64,000 nucleotides of DNA from Caulobacter sp. UNC279MFTsu5.1 (GTDB lineage Bacteria; Pseudomonadota; Alphaproteobacteria; Caulobacterales; Caulobacteraceae). Positions within the stretch are counted from its first letter, which is position 1. Each line of letters opens with the position of its first letter. Under the pieces are notes generated by a model. The model was given only the letters and a program-made list of their open reading frames with translations, was not told where the DNA came from and did no database searches. Position numbers and translations under genes: made by a program. Positions 60,566 to 64,000 of the stretch are shown piece after piece. The DNA lies in NCBI RefSeq assembly GCF_900114015.1, contig NZ_FORN01000005.1, forward strand, positions 62,001-126,000, read 5' to 3'.

Positions 60566-61105
60566 ATGAGCGACTTCCAGCCGGACGGCCTCGACGCCGT
60601 CCCCGCCCGCGCCGTCGAGGCCGCCGCCGCCCTGGGCGCCCTGCGCGCCCCGGCCGAGCAGGCGGCCCGGGCCATCGACGAGGCCTTCGCCAAGGCCGGG
60701 ACGGGCCTGGCCCGCTCGCTGGCCCACGCGGCCGCCGACGGCAAGGTCAGCCTGGCCGAGCTGGCGCGGGCGGTGCTGGACGCGGTGTCGAGCGGGGCGG
60801 GCGGCGGGGGCGGCCTGGTCAAGGCCCTGGCCGGCGTCGTGGGTTCGGCCTTTTCCGGCGCCAAATTTTCCGGAGCAAGAGCCGACGGCGGCCCGGTCGC
60901 GGCCGGCGGCGCCTATCTGGTCGGCGAGCGCGGCCCCGAACTGTTTCGCCCCGCGACCGCTGGCGCGGTCGAGCCCCTGGGGGGCGGCGGGGTCAATGTC
61001 ACCATCAACGTCCAGGGCGGCGACGCGGCCGGCCTGGCCCGCTCCGACGCCCAGCTGGCCCAGGCCCTGGCGCGGGCGGTGAGCCTGGGGGCGAGAAAGC
61101 TATGA
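60566..61105 (+). CDS. GTA tape-measure protein (g11)
   Basis: This 179-residue protein sets tail length. It has helical halves (VEAAAALGALRAPAEQAARAIDEAF and DGKVSLAELARAVLDAVSSG), a Gly-rich linker, then the tail-protein motif GGPVAAGGAYLVGERGPELFRP and the C-terminal NVTINVQGGDA. The GERGPELF motif is widespread in tape measures. Its shortness fits the short GTA tail. TTAGGGGAG precedes ATG 60566. Confidence 0.88.
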   Translation: MSDFQPDGLDAVPARAVEAAAALGALRAPAEQAARAIDEAFAKAGTGLARSLAHAAADGKVSLAELARAVLDAVSSGAGGGGGLVKALAGVVGSAFSGAKFSGARADGGPVAAGGAYLVGERGPELFRPATAGAVEPLGGGGVNVTINVQGGDAAGLARSDAQLAQALARAVSLGARKL

Positions 61106-61113
61106 TTATTGAA

Positions 61114-61240
61114 CCGCTCATCCCGGCGAATGCCGGGACCCAGATCCCACAGCGGTGTGTCGGGTTGGACGAGCTCTGAGCTTGAGGAACCCGCCTCAAA
61201 GCCATTCCATCTGGGTCCCGGCATTCGCCGGGATGAGCGG
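61114..61240. repeat. Palindromic intergenic repeat, family D, beside the GIY-YIG gene
   Basis: CCGCTCATCCCGGCGAATGC...GCATTCGCCGGGATGAGCGG. It ends eight bases from the GIY-YIG gene stop codon. Confidence 0.87.
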
Positions 61241-61248
61241 AATTATAG

Positions 61249-61542
61249 TCAGGCGTTGAGGTTCAGATCGGCCGACAGATCCCGCCAAGTCGGATTGTCG
61301 GCCTCGATCAACATCAGCTTCCAGGACCGTCGCCATTCCTTGATCCGTCGTTCGCGGCGAAACGCGTCTTCGCGGGTCTCGAACACCTCGTACCAGACCA
61401 GGATCGTGCAGCCGTACTTCGCCGTGAAGCCGTCGCGGAGATACTGTCGATGCTCTTCGAGTCTGCGGGGCAGATCATCGGTGGAGCCGATGTAGAGCGT
61501 GCCGTTTCGTTGGCTGGCGACGATGTAGCAGTAGAAAGCCAT
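61249..61542 (-). CDS. Single-domain GIY-YIG nuclease (UPF0213/YhbQ-like)
   Basis: This 97-residue protein has the GIY-YIG core: CYIVASQRNGTLYIGSTDDLPRRLEEHR (Tyr, Tyr-Ile-Gly, Arg and His), then VWYEVFETREDAFRRERRIKEW with the metal-binding Glu. Such small nucleases occur in many bacteria with no assigned role. It lies antisense in the GTA cluster between g11 and the DUF805 genes, close to a family D repeat. A 28-base hairpin sits directly before its start codon. ATG 61542 was chosen because the domain begins there. Confidence 0.87.
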   Translation of the reverse strand: MAFYCYIVASQRNGTLYIGSTDDLPRRLEEHRQYLRDGFTAKYGCTILVWYEVFETREDAFRRERRIKEWRRSWKLMLIEADNPTWRDLSADLNLNA

Positions 61543-61548
61543 GCGGCA

Positions 61549-61576
61549 TTTCCCCACCGCCTGGACGGTGGGGAAA
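61549..61576 (-). promoter_or_regulatory. Hairpin covering the GIY-YIG ribosome binding site
   Basis: Perfect arms TTTCCCCACCG / CGGTGGGGAAA with a six-base loop end seven bases before the start codon at 61542. On the minus strand the GGTGGGG in the 3' arm is the only Shine-Dalgarno-like sequence, so the stem would hide it. Confidence 0.55.
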
Positions 61577-61600
61577 GCTGAAAAACTCGCGTTTTTGTCC

Positions 61601-62059
61601 CTACACCACCATCGGCGTCAGCGGCGGTTCGCCATAGCGGTTCTCGCCCGGCTGGCCTTCGGCGATCCCCACCCACAGGGTGAAGGCGGCCACCGCGGCG
61701 AAGGCGATGGCGACGCTGACCAGCAGGCCGCCGACCCCGGCCAGGGCGGCCCAGTCGGTGTCGGTGTTGGTGATGTCGCCCAGGATCGCGCTGAAGCCGA
61801 TCGACAGGGCCGAGCCGACGATCAGCACCGGTCCCAGCACGATCGGCACGAGTTGCCACCAGCCGCTGCGGCCCATGTCGTGCAGGCGCTTGGTGCACAG
61901 GCAGACCCAGGCGAAGATCGCGGCCAGCGCGATCACCTGGCCGATCAGCGGGATCCAGCCGGCCACCACGTGGGCGCCCAGCAGCATCAGCCAGCCGATC
62001 CAGAACACCTGGCGGCCGATACGGCCCTCGGCCGAGAAGAACAGTGATTTCCAGTCCAT
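61601..62059 (-). CDS. DUF805 membrane protein
   Basis: This 152-residue inner-membrane protein begins MDWKSLFFSAEGRIGRQVFW and has four hydrophobic segments, KRLHDMGRSGWWQLVP and the ending GIAEGQPGENRYGEPP, all typical of DUF805. Function is unknown. It lies on the minus strand within the GTA cluster and downstream of a second, diverged relative at 62125. Confidence 0.87.
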   Translation of the reverse strand: MDWKSLFFSAEGRIGRQVFWIGWLMLLGAHVVAGWIPLIGQVIALAAIFAWVCLCTKRLHDMGRSGWWQLVPIVLGPVLIVGSALSIGFSAILGDITNTDTDWAALAGVGGLLVSVAIAFAAVAAFTLWVGIAEGQPGENRYGEPPLTPMVV

Positions 62060-62124
62060 TTCCAGCTCCCAATCTCGAGGCTGAGATTAGGGCCGGGACA
62101 CGCGCGACTTAAGTGAATTGCAGG

Positions 62125-62688
62125 TCATGACGCGGGTTTAACCTCCGGTCGCCGGCGTCGCGGCGTCGTCTCGGCCCGGCCGTCACGCGGTCTTTCCGAG
62201 GCGGAGGGGCGGGCGCCGGTCGAGGCCAGGAAGATGGCCCCGAACAGCGCGGCGGCCGCCATGTCGGCGAAGATCGGCACGATCACCGCCATGCCGTCGC
62301 CGAACAGCGCATAGGCCCACAGGCCCATCGCCCCGTGGATCAGCAGACCGGCCAGGCCGAAGGCGACCGGCGGGCCGGCGCCCCAGCCGGCGTCGCGCGA
62401 CCGTTTCAGCAGCAGGCAGGCCGTGGCGTAGAAGCGCGCGGCGACGATCAGGATCGACGCGACCAGCGGAACGTCGGGCGCGACGGCGCCGTAGGCGTGG
62501 CTGGCGACGCCGCCGACGGCGAACGCTTCGCCGATCACGGGAAGGGCGGCTGGCGCCACGTCGGGGCCGAACCGGATCAGCCCGACATAGACCGTCATGC
62601 TGATGGCCGTCAGCTGCAGCAGGCCGGACCAGAACGCGCGCCGGTCGATGGCGCCGCGGGGATCGAACAGCAGGGACAGGACGCGCAT
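62125..62688 (-). CDS. DUF805-like membrane protein
   Basis: This 187-residue protein starts MRVLSLLFDPRGAIDRRAFWSGLLQL, the same opening pattern as DUF805, has four membrane segments and KRSRDAGWGAGPP in place of the HDxGRSGWW motif, and ends in a basic tail. It is probably co-transcribed with the DUF805 gene 65 bases downstream. A 14-base palindrome at 62721 lies between its start and g12. Confidence 0.75.
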   Translation of the reverse strand: MRVLSLLFDPRGAIDRRAFWSGLLQLTAISMTVYVGLIRFGPDVAPAALPVIGEAFAVGGVASHAYGAVAPDVPLVASILIVAARFYATACLLLKRSRDAGWGAGPPVAFGLAGLLIHGAMGLWAYALFGDGMAVIVPIFADMAAAALFGAIFLASTGARPSASERPRDGRAETTPRRRRPEVKPAS

Positions 62689-62720
62689 CGGCGGGTTTCT
62701 CCGGGCTTTCGCGTTCTATA

Positions 62721-62734
62721 AGTGAATATTCACT
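62721..62734. promoter_or_regulatory. Perfect palindrome AGTGAATATTCACT
   Basis: A 14-base perfect inverted repeat lies between the divergent DUF805-like gene and GTA g12. Such sequences are typical operators for TetR-family dimers, but the binding protein is unknown; the TetR genes in this window have different palindromes nearby. Confidence 0.5.
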
Positions 62735-62754
62735 CACATGCAAGGAGCGGCGCC

Positions 62755-63387
62755 ATGACCGCGTTCCACGAGACGCGCCTGCCCGCGCGCCTGGCCTTCG
62801 GCTGCACCGGCGGGGTCGAGCGGCGGACCCAGGTGACGACCCTGGCCTCCGGCTTCGAGCGGCGGTCCAGCCCTTGGAGCCAGGGGCGGCGGCGCTACCT
62901 GATCGGCACGGCCGTGCGCCCGCTGGACGACGCGGCCGAGCTGGTCGCCTTCTTCGAGGCGCGGCGCGGGCGGCTGCACGGCTTCCGGTTCCGCGACCCG
63001 GCCGATTGCCGGTCGTGCGCGCCGTCCCAGGCCCCGGCCGCCACCGACCAGGCGATCGGGACCGGCGACGGGGTCCGCAAGACCTTCGCCCTGGTCAAGA
63101 CCTATGGGACCGGCCCGACGGCGGTGGTCCGGCCGATCGCCAAGCCGGTGGCCGGCACGGTCAAGGTGGCGGTGGCCGGTCTCGCCCTGGCGGCCGGGGC
63201 CTTCGCGGTCGACCCGGCCACGGGCCTGGTGACCCTGGCGACCGCCCCGGCGGCCGGGGCGGCGGTCACCGCCGGCTTCGAGTTCGACGTGCCGGTGCGC
63301 TTCGACGGCGACCGCATCGACGTGACCCTGGAAAGCTTCAACGCCGCCCGGGTCGGGGCCGTGGCGCTGGTCGAGGTGCGGGTCTGA
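62755..63387 (+). CDS. GTA baseplate/distal tail protein (g12, DUF2460)
   Basis: This 210-residue protein belongs to DUF2460: it has MTAFHETRLPARLAFGCTGGVERRTQVTTLASGFERRSSPW, the GRRRYLIGTAVRPLDDAAELVAFFEARRGRLHGFRFRDPAD segment and C-terminal beta strands ending VALVEVRV. It forms the distal tail ring. AAGGAGCGG precedes ATG 62755. The stop overlaps the g13 start as TGATG. Confidence 0.9.
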   Translation: MTAFHETRLPARLAFGCTGGVERRTQVTTLASGFERRSSPWSQGRRRYLIGTAVRPLDDAAELVAFFEARRGRLHGFRFRDPADCRSCAPSQAPAATDQAIGTGDGVRKTFALVKTYGTGPTAVVRPIAKPVAGTVKVAVAGLALAAGAFAVDPATGLVTLATAPAAGAAVTAGFEFDVPVRFDGDRIDVTLESFNAARVGAVALVEVRV

Positions 63388-64000
63388 TGCGCGCGGTTCC
63401 TCCCGACCTGGCCGACCGCCTGGAGAGCGGGGCGGCCGGCCTGTGCCACGCCTGGATTCTGACCCGGGCCGATGGCGCGGTGCTGGGCTTCACCGACCAT
63501 GACCGCGACCTCGTGGTCGAGGGCGTCTCGTGCAAGGCGGCCAGCGGCTGGACCGCCGGGGCGGCCGAGACGGCGGCCGGCCTGTCGCCGGGCCAGGCCG
63601 CAGCGGTCGGCGGCTTCGACGACGCGGCGCTGTCGGAGGCCGACCTGGCGGCCGGGCTCTATGACGGGGCGCGGGTGGAGTGCCGGCTCGTCGACTGGTC
63701 GGCGCCCGGCCTGAGCGTGCGGCTGTGGTCGGCCCGCGTGGCGGCGGCCAAGGCCGAGGGCGGGGCCTTCACCCTGGCCCTGGAGGGACCGCTGGCGGCG
63801 CTGGACCGCGTGGCCGGCCGCACCTTCGGCCGGTCATGCGACGCAGCGTTCGGCGACGCCCGCTGCGGGGTCGACGTCGCGGCCTTCCCGGGCGCGACCT
63901 GCGACAAGCGCTGGATCACCTGCCGAGAGAGGTTCGGCAACGGCCTGAACTTCCGGGGCTTTCCGACCGCGCCGGGCGAGGATTTTCTCACGCTGTACCC
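63387..64000 (+). CDS. GTA tail hub protein (g13, DUF2163), C-terminus cut by window end
   Basis: The first 204 residues are present. HAWILTRADGAVLGFTDHDRDL near the N-terminus and the Cys-rich C-terminal segment (CDAAFGDARCGVDVAAFPGATCDKRWITCRERFGNGLNFRGFP, written here in parts: CDAAFGDARCGVD, CDKRWITC, RFGNGLNFRGFP) match DUF2163. The four Cys residues are consistent with an iron-sulfur cluster, as reported for the Rhodobacter GTA hub. It overlaps the g12 stop by one base. Confidence 0.9.
   Translation, partial: MRAVPPDLADRLESGAAGLCHAWILTRADGAVLGFTDHDRDLVVEGVSCKAASGWTAGAAETAAGLSPGQAAAVGGFDDAALSEADLAAGLYDGARVECRLVDWSAPGLSVRLWSARVAAAKAEGGAFTLALEGPLAALDRVAGRTFGRSCDAAFGDARCGVDVAAFPGATCDKRWITCRERFGNGLNFRGFPTAPGEDFLTLY

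Noticed and set aside
52484..64000. Intact temperate prophage
   Set aside because: No integrase, repressor, replication or lysis genes; gene order and small terminase, portal, tail and hub families match a gene transfer agent, though genes beyond the window could alter this.
1..64000. CRISPR array among the many repeats
   Set aside because: The repeats are long palindromes in single, dispersed copies between genes; there are no regularly spaced direct repeats and no cas genes.
1..64000. tRNA, rRNA or IS elements with transposases
   Set aside because: I saw no cloverleaf-like or rRNA sequence and no transposase reading frame; small RNAs cannot be excluded by eye.

Overview
The window is high-GC DNA (roughly 70% by eye) from an alphaproteobacterium, most likely a member of the Caulobacteraceae (Caulobacter or a close relative). 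This rests on the gene content (TonB-dependent receptors, a TPR-sulfotransferase, a gene transfer agent head-tail cluster), the codon use, and the dense crop of palindromic intergenic repeats. No taxon search was possible, so genus is an inference.

Layout. (1) 1-18.1 kb is a polyamine (putrescine) uptake and catabolism locus. It holds class III aminotransferases, a GntR/FCD regulator, PuuC- and GabD-like aldehyde dehydrogenases, two PuuA-like gamma-glutamylpolyamine synthetases, a complete PotF-PotH-PotI-PotG importer, a PuuD-like hydrolase and a PuuB-like oxidase. Together they can carry putrescine through gamma-glutamyl intermediates to GABA, succinate semialdehyde and succinate. Two near-identical ATTGTGATC-type palindromes, in front of the regulator and in front of puuC, look like the operators. 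(2) 18.3-25.6 kb: TPR-sulfotransferase, TonB-dependent receptor, APC permease, exported amidohydrolase. (3) 26-35.7 kb: small DUF2188-like protein, BetI-like TetR, Rieske oxygenase, CrtI-like flavoprotein, then an RND pump with its adaptor and a divergent TetR regulator. (4) 35.9-44 kb: small proteins including two Cys-rich exported peptides, an RhtA-like exporter, Kup, Uup (ABC-F), a membrane protein and an acyltransferase. (5) 44-52.2 kb: a second TonB-dependent receptor, a class A penicillin-binding protein, a YcgN-type Cys-cluster protein, DUF4287 and Maa-like acetyltransferase genes. (6) 52.4-64 kb: a GTA head-tail cluster in the order g1-like, terL, portal, g3.5-like, protease, capsid, g6, g8, g9, g10, g10.1, g11, g12, g13, cut by the window end.

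Two features stand out. First, at least 36 copies of about ten families of long palindromic intergenic elements lie in 64 kb. Some have been absorbed into genes: one encodes a PuuD C-terminal tail, one a stretch near the N-terminus of the RND adaptor, and one supplies the apparent ribosome binding site of potI. Second, the GTA cluster is interrupted by five opposite-strand genes. Two encode single-domain nucleases (DUF559/Vsr-like and GIY-YIG) bordered by these repeats. The DUF559 gene is flanked by a pair of the same element in inverted orientation, which makes it a candidate for an undescribed repeat-associated nuclease unit.
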